Made by a program: the position numbers and the translations under genes. The notes below the pieces were generated by a model that ran no database searches, was not told the DNA's origin, and saw only the letters and a program-made list of their open reading frames with translations. From the NCBI GenBank assembly GCA_905479545.1, contig CAJQNE010000189.1, positions 1 to 7,008 of the forward strand: a stretch of 7,008 nt of DNA, read 5' to 3'. Shown here in pieces: positions 1 through 5,650 of the stretch; the stretch's first letter is position 1; each line of letters begins with the position of its first letter. Origin of the DNA: an uncultured Gammaproteobacteria bacterium. Its GTDB lineage: Bacteria; Pseudomonadota; Gammaproteobacteria; CAJQNE01.

Positions 1-269
1 TAATCGACACTGGCCATTACCCGGTCACCGACCTGCCAGCCAGACACATCGCCACCCACTTCGCTAACAATACCCGATAGCTCACTGCCCGGTGAGAACG
101 GCAGCGGCGGCTTAGTTTGGTACTGCCCTTTGAGCATTAGCGTGTCAGCGAAATTCACCCCGGCGCAATGAATGTTGATACGAAGCTGGTGGGCTTTTAG
201 TGGGGCAGAAACAACATCGGCGAGCCGCAATGGCTCGCCGAGTTGTTTGCAGATAGCTGCGGTAGGCAT
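1..269 (-). CDS. NADPH:quinone oxidoreductase-like MDR protein, N-terminal part (cut by window edge)
   Basis: Translating the minus strand from the ATG at 269-267 gives 89 codons, open to the window edge. The product starts MPTAAICKQLG and contains the quinone-oxidoreductase signature of the medium-chain dehydrogenase/reductase family: AGVNFADTLMLKGQY at residues 36-50, PFSPGSELSGIV at 57-68 and GWQVGDRVMA at 77-86. The GHE zinc-site motif of alcohol dehydrogenases is replaced by PGSE, so a zinc-free, NADPH-dependent reductase of quinones or enoyl/carbonyl substrates is expected. The nucleotide-binding Rossmann half lies outside the window. The gene starts 19 nt after the aroG stop on the same strand, so co-transcription with aroG is likely; the preceding GGGGCG is only a weak ribosome-binding site. 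The substrate cannot be told from this fragment. Family assignment is firm. Confidence 0.88.
   Translation of the reverse strand, partial: MPTAAICKQLGEPLRLADVVSAPLKAHQLRINIHCAGVNFADTLMLKGQYQTKPPLPFSPGSELSGIVSEVGGDVSGWQVGDRVMASVD
217..241 (-). other. Perfect 10-bp hairpin inside the start of the MDR gene
   Basis: The arms TCGGCGAGCC (217-226) and GGCTCGCCGA (232-241) are exact reverse complements around a 5-nt loop. On the coding (minus) strand the structure begins about 28 nt after the start codon and covers roughly codons 10-18, residues LGEPLRLAD. The stem is GC-rich and would form in mRNA. It may be a codon-choice accident, or it may damp translation or transcription between aroG and the MDR gene. 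There is no clean U-run after it, so it is not called a terminator. Confidence 0.6.
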
Positions 270-288
270 TTAGTAGTTCGCCCCGAAT

Positions 289-1362
289 CTAAGCAGCCGT
301 GCTGCGCTTGGCAACGCCTTCGGCCAAGGTAGTTAGCACTTCAACCGTATCCGCCCAACCCAGGCAAGCATCAGTAATGCTCTTGCCGTATTCCAGCGGC
401 TGGCCTTCAACAACTTTCTGAGCGCCTTCATTAATATGGCTTTCAACCATCACACCAATAATTCGCTTGTCGCCGGCAGCAAGCTGACCCGCTACATCGG
501 CACCCACAATTTTTTGTCGCTCGAACTGTTTGGCGCTATTGGCGTGGCTAAAGTCGATCATAATGCGGGCTGGCAAGCTGGCTTTTTCTAGCTTCTCAGA
601 TGCATCGTTAACGCTACCGGGATCATAATTCGGCTGCTTACCGCCGCGTAGAATTACGTGACAATCCGAATTACCCGTGGTGCTCACAATGGCTGAATGA
701 CCGGCTTTTGTTACCGACATGAAGTGGTGACCACGAACCGCTGCACCAATAGCATCAACGGCAATTTTAACGTCGCCGCCAGTGCCATTTTTGAAACCGA
801 CCGGACAGCTCAGGCCCGAGGCCAATTCGCGGTGGCCCTGGCTTTCGGTCGTACGTGCACCAATGGCGCCCCAGCTAACCAGATCAGCAATGTACTGCGG
901 GCTAATCAGGTCAAGAAACTCAACACCGGCAGGCATGCCACTGTCGTTAATATCCAGCAACACCTTACGGCCCATCCGCAGGCCTTTATTTATATTGAAG
1001 CTACCATCGAGATCGGGGTCGTTAATTAAACCTTTCCAACCTACGGTGGTACGCGGCTTCTCAAAATAAACCCGCATCACGATTAATAACCGATCGCCCA
1101 ACTCTTCACGTAGCTTGCTCAGGCGTTGGCAATAATCCATCGCCGCGTCCACATCGTGAATAGAGCAGGGGCCGACGATTACCAACAAGCGGTCATCGCT
1201 GCCATTAAATATCGCCTGAATATCGCGACGCGCCTTGGCACAGGTTGCCGCAGCGGCAGCAGTAATCGGCAATTCGGTTTGCAGATCCTGCGGTGTGGTT
1301 ACTTCATTAATTGCGGCGATGCGTAGATCGTCGGTGCGTTCAATAGTGGAATCGTTAGCCAT
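289..1362 (-). CDS. aroG: 3-deoxy-7-phosphoheptulonate (DAHP) synthase, class I, AroG type
   Basis: This cytosolic enzyme condenses phosphoenolpyruvate with erythrose 4-phosphate to DAHP, the first committed step to chorismate and the aromatic amino acids. The 357-aa product is full length (E. coli AroG has 350) and matches it with an offset of about 5 residues. Visible motifs are GPCSIHD (64-70), MRVYFEKPRTTVGWKG (96-111), GAIGARTTESQ (165-175), CPVGFKNGTGG (186-196), MIDFSHANS (268-276) and GKSITDACLGW (326-336). The metal ligands correspond to C66, H273, E307 and D331. The loop reads SVTKAGHSAIV, as in AroG, not as in the Tyr- or Trp-type AroF/AroH. The residues that bind phenylalanine in E. 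coli AroG also appear conserved (D11, D12, P155, L180, L184, S185, F214, S216, V226), so phenylalanine inhibition is predicted. The ATG at 1362 gives the N-terminus expected for the family, with only a weak purine-rich Shine-Dalgarno. An MDR gene follows 19 nt downstream. Confidence 0.96.
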   Translation of the reverse strand: MANDSTIERTDDLRIAAINEVTTPQDLQTELPITAAAAATCAKARRDIQAIFNGSDDRLLVIVGPCSIHDVDAAMDYCQRLSKLREELGDRLLIVMRVYFEKPRTTVGWKGLINDPDLDGSFNINKGLRMGRKVLLDINDSGMPAGVEFLDLISPQYIADLVSWGAIGARTTESQGHRELASGLSCPVGFKNGTGGDVKIAVDAIGAAVRGHHFMSVTKAGHSAIVSTTGNSDCHVILRGGKQPNYDPGSVNDASEKLEKASLPARIMIDFSHANSAKQFERQKIVGADVAGQLAAGDKRIIGVMVESHINEGAQKVVEGQPLEYGKSITDACLGWADTVEVLTTLAEGVAKRSTAA

Positions 1363-1426
1363 GACTTTTTTCGAGTTTGGGTTACAGCCGCCCCGCGCTA
1401 GGCGGATTCGGCAAAATTGGCGCGCA

Positions 1427-1455
1427 AGATTAGCGCATTACAAAGCGGTTTGCAG
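1427..1455 (-). promoter_or_regulatory. Candidate sigma-70 promoter for aroG
   Basis: On the minus strand, CTGCAA (1455-1450) and TAATCT (1432-1427) are separated by 17 nt. They match the -35 consensus at 3 of 6 and the -10 consensus at 4 of 6 positions. Transcription would start near 1420 and give a leader of about 60 nt. That leader contains a small CCGCC/GGCGG inverted repeat (1388-1392 and 1401-1405). No TyrR box (TGTAAA-N6-TTTACA) is visible in the 137-bp gap between the hydantoinase stop and aroG, nor a convincing terminator for the upstream gene, so readthrough from it is also possible. This is a weak call. Confidence 0.28.
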
Positions 1456-1499
1456 ACTAATGGGCAGGAACGTAGTTGAATACACCGGCCCGCTAGTTT

Positions 1500-3524
1500 T
1501 CATATGGTGCTGATACGGCATAATTTCAAGTTACCGACGGTATCTACCTGAGCCACCCAACCGGCGGCCAGCCAAGTGGTACTAACGGTTTCGGTAATCA
1601 AGGCCGGCCCCTCAATTTGCTGCCCGGCGACCAGTTTGTCGCGGGCATAAACCGGCACAGCAAGTTCCGAATTGCCGAGCTGTCGGTAAGGTGCCGCTGG
1701 CTCGCCGGTTGGCCACGTTTCCAGGTCAAACGGCTGCACATCAGCCGTCAGCGCCAGGCGCAAATTAACCAACTCCACCGGCGCATCCAGCTTATGCCCA
1801 TAGAGTTCTTCATGGCGCTTATTGAATGCAGCCGCAATCGTTGTCGATTGCTCTGCCCAGCTGCCCCGCTTTGGCCAGCCGATGTTGAGGCTAAAACTCT
1901 GACCCGAATAGCGGCAATCCACACTCCGCTCTGCGTGCAAAGCTTCCGCCGCCAAGCCCTCAGCCAACAATTCAGCTTCAGCGGTTTTGAGCATTTCGGT
2001 AAAGCGCTGCAGCAGGCCGTCAAACTCAATATCAGCCAGCAAGCCAGTGTAGCTTCGTGAGACCTGCCGCCCACGTGGAGCCGCCAACATTCCCAACGCG
2101 GAAAGCACACCCGCATGCACCGGCACCAAGGCTCGTTCCATACCTAAGGTTTCAGCCAACGCACAAACGTGCAGGCCACCCGCGCCACCGAACGACAGCA
2201 GCGTGTAGTCCGCCGGGTTTTCGCCGCGCTGCACAGAAATAACCCGCAGCGCCTGCGCCATATGCTCATTTGCCAACTCGACAATACCGCTGGCGGCGGC
2301 AAGTGGGTCACAGCCCAATTGTTCAGCCAGAGCCGCCATTGCAGATTCTGCAGCGGCGGTATCCAGCGCCATTTCACCACCCAGAAAACCATCAGGCACT
2401 AACCGCCCCAATAACAAATTGGCATCAGTAACAGTAGGCTGAGTTCCGCCCTGCCCATAGCAGGCTGGCCCCGGTGTGGCGCCAGCACTTTCCGGCCCCA
2501 CCAGCAACGCACCGGCCTCATCGACACTAGCCAACGAACCACCCCCTGCACCGATGGTGTGCATTTCGACCATCGGCACTGCAACAGGGTATCGACCCAT
2601 TTTTCCTTCGCTGGAAAGCGTCGGGCGGCCATTAACCAACGCCACATCGGTAGATGTGCCGCCAATGTCAAAAGTAAGCAGCTTGGTTTCGCCGGTTAGC
2701 TCGCCTAGCCGCTGCGCCGCCATTAAGCCGCCCGCCGGGCCGGAAAGCAGCATTTGCACGCCGTTTTCGGCGGCCTGCGAAGCCGCCATGGTCTGGCCGC
2801 TACTTTGCATTACGGCAACCTTAGCCGGGGCAGCACCCTGCTCTAGTCGCTGTAAATAGCCGCTGAGCTTAGGGCTTACATAAGCATTTAACCAAGTAGC
2901 AATGCCGCGCTCGTACTCGCGGAATTCGGGCAATACTTTTGATGAACGGCATATAAGCAGCGTCGGAAAAGCCGCTTGTATTGCAGCTTCGATGCGGCGT
3001 TCAGCCTCGTCGTTTAGCCATGAGAACAATAGGTTTATCGCTACCGCTTCAGGCTTTAGCTCCCGCAGCTCAGCGACCAATGTCGCTAAGCCCTGCTCGG
3101 TTAACGGCTCCAGCCACGTGCCTTCGGCACTCAAGCGCCCACCGGTTTCCAGACACAACTCTGCAGGTACCGGCGGCGGCACGGGCACTGGCTGCAAGTT
3201 ATATAACTCTTCGCGAGCCTGGCGGCCGATAGTCAGCATATCGGCAAAACCACGATTAGTGATGAAGACTACGCGAGCGCCTTTGCCTTCCAATACTGCG
3301 TTGGTCGCGACCGTGGAGCCGTGAATGAGTTGCAAGCCCTGCCGGTCGCAGCCGATCACTTCAAGCCCGGCCAGTATTGCCTGCTCCGGCGCGGCAGGAG
3401 TCGATAGCTGTTTATGAATACGTAACTGGCGCTTTTCTGAGCCGTGCTCAAGATAAACGAAATCGGTGAATGTGCCGCCAGTATCAATACCGAGCAGTCT
3501 GTTTTGCACGCTGTTTGCTACCAT
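1500..3524 (-). CDS. Hydantoinase/oxoprolinase family protein, A (HyuA-like) subunit
   Basis: The 674-aa product is a full-length A-type member of the hydantoinase/5-oxoprolinase family, whose characterised members use ATP to open hydantoin or 5-oxoproline rings or to carboxylate acetone or acetophenone. The N-terminal domain (about 9-190) has the phosphate-binding motif LLGIDTGGTFTDF (10-22) and GSTVATNAVLEGKG (69-82). The central ATPase domain (about 200-490) has PEFREYERG (199-207), LSGPAGG (260-266), LTFDIGGTSTDVAL (283-296), MHTIGAGGGS (321-330) and LLSFGGAGGLH (442-452). A C-terminal domain fills about 505-670. No membrane segment or signal peptide is evident. B-type partners (about 550 aa) are normally adjacent, but here mutM lies upstream on the other strand and aroG downstream, so the partner must be elsewhere or absent. 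The ATG at 3524 is 8 codons before the conserved core; GTG at codon 6 is an alternative. The exact substrate cannot be inferred. Confidence 0.9.
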   Translation of the reverse strand: MVANSVQNRLLGIDTGGTFTDFVYLEHGSEKRQLRIHKQLSTPAAPEQAILAGLEVIGCDRQGLQLIHGSTVATNAVLEGKGARVVFITNRGFADMLTIGRQAREELYNLQPVPVPPPVPAELCLETGGRLSAEGTWLEPLTEQGLATLVAELRELKPEAVAINLLFSWLNDEAERRIEAAIQAAFPTLLICRSSKVLPEFREYERGIATWLNAYVSPKLSGYLQRLEQGAAPAKVAVMQSSGQTMAASQAAENGVQMLLSGPAGGLMAAQRLGELTGETKLLTFDIGGTSTDVALVNGRPTLSSEGKMGRYPVAVPMVEMHTIGAGGGSLASVDEAGALLVGPESAGATPGPACYGQGGTQPTVTDANLLLGRLVPDGFLGGEMALDTAAAESAMAALAEQLGCDPLAAASGIVELANEHMAQALRVISVQRGENPADYTLLSFGGAGGLHVCALAETLGMERALVPVHAGVLSALGMLAAPRGRQVSRSYTGLLADIEFDGLLQRFTEMLKTAEAELLAEGLAAEALHAERSVDCRYSGQSFSLNIGWPKRGSWAEQSTTIAAAFNKRHEELYGHKLDAPVELVNLRLALTADVQPFDLETWPTGEPAAPYRQLGNSELAVPVYARDKLVAGQQIEGPALITETVSTTWLAAGWVAQVDTVGNLKLCRISTI

Positions 3525-3530
3525 TCGCTA

Positions 3531-4364
3531 ATGCCTGAATTACCCGAAGTTGAAACCACCAAGCGCGGTATCGCCCCGCACCTTTTGCAGCGGCAAATTG
3601 TACAGTTAACCGTGCGGGATAGACGTTTACGCTGGCCAATTACGGATGAGCTTATTGCCGGTGCAGCGAACATGCAGGTAACTAGTGTCGAACGCCGGGC
3701 CAAATACCTGCTTATTGGCGGTGACTCGCCTGCGGGCGGCGGCACGCTAATTGGCCACTTGGGTATGTCAGGCAGTTTGCGATTACTACCCACCGACGAA
3801 GCACCGGGCAAGCACGACCATGTCGACTTTTTATTAGATAGCGGCAAGTTACTGCGCTTCACCGACCCTCGCCGCTTTGGCAGCTGGCACTGGGTGGCAG
3901 GAACAACAGATCCTTGCAGCCATAAGCTACTCGCCGCGCTCGGCCCTGAGCCACTGAGTGACGAATTTAATGGTGACTTGCTCTATACGGCCAGCCGCGG
4001 CAAAACCGTCGCGGTAAAAAACTTCGTGATGAACAACCACGTTGTTGTCGGCGTGGGTAATATTTACGCCTCGGAATCGCTCTTCGTTGCCGGCATTAAC
4101 CCCAAGCGCGCCGCAGGAAAAGTCAGCCGCGAACGCTATCGGCTATTAGCAGGGGCCATAAAAAAAGTGCTTGCGGCTTCTATTGAGCAAGGCGGTACCA
4201 CCTTGCGTGATTTCACCGGCGCTGGCGGCCAACCTGGTTACTTTAAGCAAAAGCTCAGAGTTTATGAACGTGAGGGCGAAGGCTGCCTACGTTGCGATGG
4301 AGTGATTCAACGGGCGGTTATCGGCCAACGTGCTAGTTATTTTTGTTCGCTCTGCCAGCGGTGA
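3531..4364 (+). CDS. mutM: Formamidopyrimidine-DNA glycosylase (8-oxoguanine glycosylase / AP lyase)
   Basis: This base-excision-repair enzyme removes 8-oxoguanine and formamidopyrimidines from DNA and cleaves the resulting abasic site. The start is fixed by chemistry: the mature enzyme needs the N-terminal proline of MPELPEVET as its catalytic nucleophile, so longer in-frame starts (such as 3444) are excluded. The 277-aa product is close to the usual length of about 270. Visible key residues are P2, E3 and E6; K58 in RRAKYLL; the void-filling triad M79, R114 and F116 (GHLGMSG, TDPRRFG); N177 in VGVGNIYASE; and a C-terminal zinc finger with C252, C255, C272 and C275 and the DNA-contacting R267. 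All catalytic elements are intact. There is no good Shine-Dalgarno, and the divergent hydantoinase gene begins only 6 bp upstream, so the promoter must lie within that gene's 5' end. A shared terminator follows at 4451-4481. Confidence 0.97.
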   Translation: MPELPEVETTKRGIAPHLLQRQIVQLTVRDRRLRWPITDELIAGAANMQVTSVERRAKYLLIGGDSPAGGGTLIGHLGMSGSLRLLPTDEAPGKHDHVDFLLDSGKLLRFTDPRRFGSWHWVAGTTDPCSHKLLAALGPEPLSDEFNGDLLYTASRGKTVAVKNFVMNNHVVVGVGNIYASESLFVAGINPKRAAGKVSRERYRLLAGAIKKVLAASIEQGGTTLRDFTGAGGQPGYFKQKLRVYEREGEGCLRCDGVIQRAVIGQRASYFCSLCQR

Positions 4365-4450
4365 ATTACATCTGTATCCAGGAGCGGTAAAGCGCGATTA
4401 GCTGCAGAGCGGAACTCGTTACAAATAATAACTAACAAATAGCAGGCAAT

Positions 4451-4481
4451 AAAAAAGGAGTGACCGAAGCCACTCCTTTTT
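4451..4481. terminator. Bidirectional intrinsic terminator between mutM and the PEP-CTERM gene
   Basis: The arms AAAAAGGAGTG (4452-4462) and CACTCCTTTTT (4471-4481) are perfectly complementary. Read on the minus strand the stem extends by a G-U and a C-G pair to close a cUUCGg tetraloop, an exceptionally stable loop, and is followed by a run of T. On the plus strand the same extension has an A-C mismatch. The structure can end both transcripts but seems best suited to the minus-strand gene that stops at 4521. The two genes converge here. Confidence 0.9.
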
Positions 4482-4484
4482 GTC

Positions 4485-4500
4485 AGCAGCCGAGGCTGCT
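4485..4500. repeat. Short inverted repeat before the terminator
   Basis: AGCAGCC (4485-4491) and GGCTGCT (4494-4500) are perfectly complementary around 2 nt, giving about 6 bp with a 4-nt loop. It lies 20 nt after the stop codon of the minus-strand gene and immediately before the stronger terminator hairpin. The pair would form two tandem 3'-end hairpins, which could protect the mRNA end or assist termination. Confidence 0.6.
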
Positions 4501-4520
4501 AATGCAGTGCTATCGCAAAT

Positions 4521-5216
4521 TTACTTGCGAAGGCGACGCATACCTAGCAGACCAAGCGCGAACAGGGCGATGCCTGCAGGTGCTGGTACAGCTACCAGAA
4601 CTTCGTCGAAATCGTATACAACGGTAAGAGTTGCTGCAGCGTCCGTGCCTATTGCGGTAGAAATGTTACCGCCGCCGCCGTTAACGAGTATCGAGATTTC
4701 TGTATTGAAATCGTACGAAAAGCTACCCGGACCAATAAAATCTGCCAAGTCAGCGGGAGCGCTAATTACAAAAGAATCAGCACCACTGATAGACCCTGGT
4801 CCAAACGTAGCCGTTGCGCCACCAGCGAGCTGATTGTAGGTTTGTTGAGCTACGACTGAACCAAAACTAAATGGAGGGTTGGCAGTTGGGAAAACAAACA
4901 ACTGCTGCAGACTCGCCGGACCGGTCGGAGTGCCGTCAAACTGGTTAGCAAACTCGAATACAGTAAAATCTTGCGGGTTCACGCCATTATTAGTAACAGT
5001 GCCGGATGTGCCTAGATCGCCGGCTACACTGATGCTTACGCTGTTCAGCGTACGCGTGCCGCCCATGTCGTCGAACAACGCCAGTGTAAGCGTCTCGTCA
5101 ACCAATTCCGTAGGCTGAGGGCCCAAGGTATCGCTGAACGAAATGGTCAGAGCGCTGGCATTACCAGCAACCATTAGGGCAGCAGCAGTAACCGCTGCGC
5201 TTACTAGTTTTTTCAT
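4521..5216 (-). CDS. Secreted PEP-CTERM-type protein, possibly choice-of-anchor E family
   Basis: The 231-aa product has the three parts of an exosortase substrate. A signal peptide MKKLVSAAVTAAALMVAGNASA (1-22) has a likely cut after the ASA motif. A Ser/Thr/Gly-rich beta-type region (23-209) has no cysteine and no recognisable catalytic site. The C-terminal sorting tail (about 210-231) consists of VPAPAG, a hydrophobic stretch, and the basic end MRRLRK. In this class EpsH/XrtA-type exosortases are thought to cut at the PEP-like motif during delivery to the cell surface or the exopolysaccharide matrix; here the motif is PAP rather than PEP. The N-terminal TISFSDTLG and the late LTVVYDFDE resemble choice-of-anchor E proteins, recalled from memory. 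The ATG at 5216 follows a good GGGAG Shine-Dalgarno (5225-5229, 8-nt spacing). No exosortase or EPS gene is in the window. The role is unknown; a matrix or floc protein is an inference. Confidence 0.87.
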   Translation of the reverse strand: MKKLVSAAVTAAALMVAGNASALTISFSDTLGPQPTELVDETLTLALFDDMGGTRTLNSVSISVAGDLGTSGTVTNNGVNPQDFTVFEFANQFDGTPTGPASLQQLFVFPTANPPFSFGSVVAQQTYNQLAGGATATFGPGSISGADSFVISAPADLADFIGPGSFSYDFNTEISILVNGGGGNISTAIGTDAAATLTVVYDFDEVLVAVPAPAGIALFALGLLGMRRLRK

Positions 5217-5292
5217 ATCTCAAACTCCCAAAATAATATTCTTAAGCAACCTTAAAAAACAAATTGCTTTCTGATTTTTGCAACTTCTATCA

Positions 5293-5323
5293 ACAATGCA
5301 CTGTGTTTCAAACAATGCACTGT
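5293..5323. repeat. Two tandem imperfect palindromes (operator-like)
   Basis: The 12-mer ACAATGCACTGT occurs at 5293-5304 and again at 5312-5323, a spacing of 19 bp. With the preceding A it forms an exact 13-bp direct repeat. Each copy is nearly its own reverse complement: ACA, TGCA and TGT are symmetric and one base pair breaks the dyad. This is the form of a site for a dimeric DNA-binding protein, about 70-100 bp upstream of the PEP-CTERM start codon. It would lie within the leader if the sigma-54 promoter is used. The regulator is unknown. Confidence 0.6.
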
Positions 5324-5409
5324 CTTTTCAGGCCACCGTCGGTATCTATGTCGCTGTTACCAGCTAGTTAGCCCTTAATAGAGTGTCCACCCAATAATTA
5401 TGGCAAAGA

Positions 5410-5425
5410 GGCAAGTTCACTGCCA
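5410..5425 (-). promoter_or_regulatory. Sigma-54 (RpoN) promoter for the PEP-CTERM gene
   Basis: On the minus strand the sequence is TGGCAGTGAACTTGCC. It matches the consensus TGGCAC-N5-TTGC at 9 of 10 fixed positions, with exactly 10 nt between the invariant GG (-24) and GC (-12). Transcription would begin near 5400 and give a leader of roughly 180 nt before the ATG at 5216. PEP-CTERM genes in EPS-forming proteobacteria are known to be controlled by RpoN with the PrsK/PrsR two-component system, which supports the call. The long leader is the main reservation. Confidence 0.62.
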
Positions 5426-5445
5426 CCAGTTGAAATGTGACACAC

Positions 5446-5508
5446 TGTAAAAACGCTGTATATCAACACTTTTACACCTTTTTAGGCACTAATTGGGAAA
5501 AAAGTGTT
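5446..5508. promoter_or_regulatory. Candidate enhancer-binding sites (AT-rich inverted repeats) upstream of the sigma-54 promoter
   Basis: TGTAAAA (5446-5452) and TTTTACA (5470-5476) form an inverted repeat with a 17-nt spacer. AACACTTTT (5465-5473) and AAAAGTGTT (5500-5508) form another with a 26-nt spacer. They lie about 20-85 bp upstream of the -24 element, where activators of sigma-54 promoters often bind. AT-rich arms of this length can arise by chance, so the call is tentative. Confidence 0.3.
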
Positions 5509-5650
5509 AAAAATTCCAGCCGAAACGGAACTGATTTACCATTACTTAACAATTGCTGCGTAAAACCGCTGACTAATGCCGGAATCAGAAGCCATTCAAC
5601 GCCGTTCGTCGAGGCATTTAGCCCAGCGATCGGGCACTTACTCAAAGCAC

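Larger units (their letters stand above)
5217..5650 (-). other. 434-bp non-coding region, mostly regulatory for the PEP-CTERM gene
   Basis: This AT-rich stretch separates the acyl-CoA dehydrogenase stop (5651) from the PEP-CTERM start (5216). It contains a Shine-Dalgarno, two operator-like palindromes, a sigma-54 promoter match and AT-rich inverted repeats, each listed separately. A small TTAAG/CTTAA stem-loop also lies at 5242-5255. The part at 5510-5650 shows no strong terminator for the dehydrogenase; GCCC/GGGC at about 5622-5636 is only a 4-bp stem. Short open frames on both strands look non-coding. Confidence 0.6.

Noticed and set aside
2476..3324. Long plus-strand open frames opposite the hydantoinase gene
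   Set aside because: They are antisense shadows of a well-conserved coding sequence, with Ser/Pro/Arg-rich composition and no family features.
3444..3530. Longer N-terminal extension of MutM starting at 3444
   Set aside because: MutM needs Pro2 at the mature N-terminus, so translation must begin at 3531; the extension is antisense to the hydantoinase start.
5233..5262. Sigma-70-like TTGTTT-N18-TATTAT upstream of the PEP-CTERM gene (minus strand)
   Set aside because: Transcription would begin on the Shine-Dalgarno (5225-5229) and remove it from the mRNA; AT-rich chance match.
5446..5476. TyrR-like box from TGTAAA and TTTACA
   Set aside because: The arms are 19 nt apart instead of the 6 nt of a TyrR box, and the neighbouring gene is not aromatic-related.
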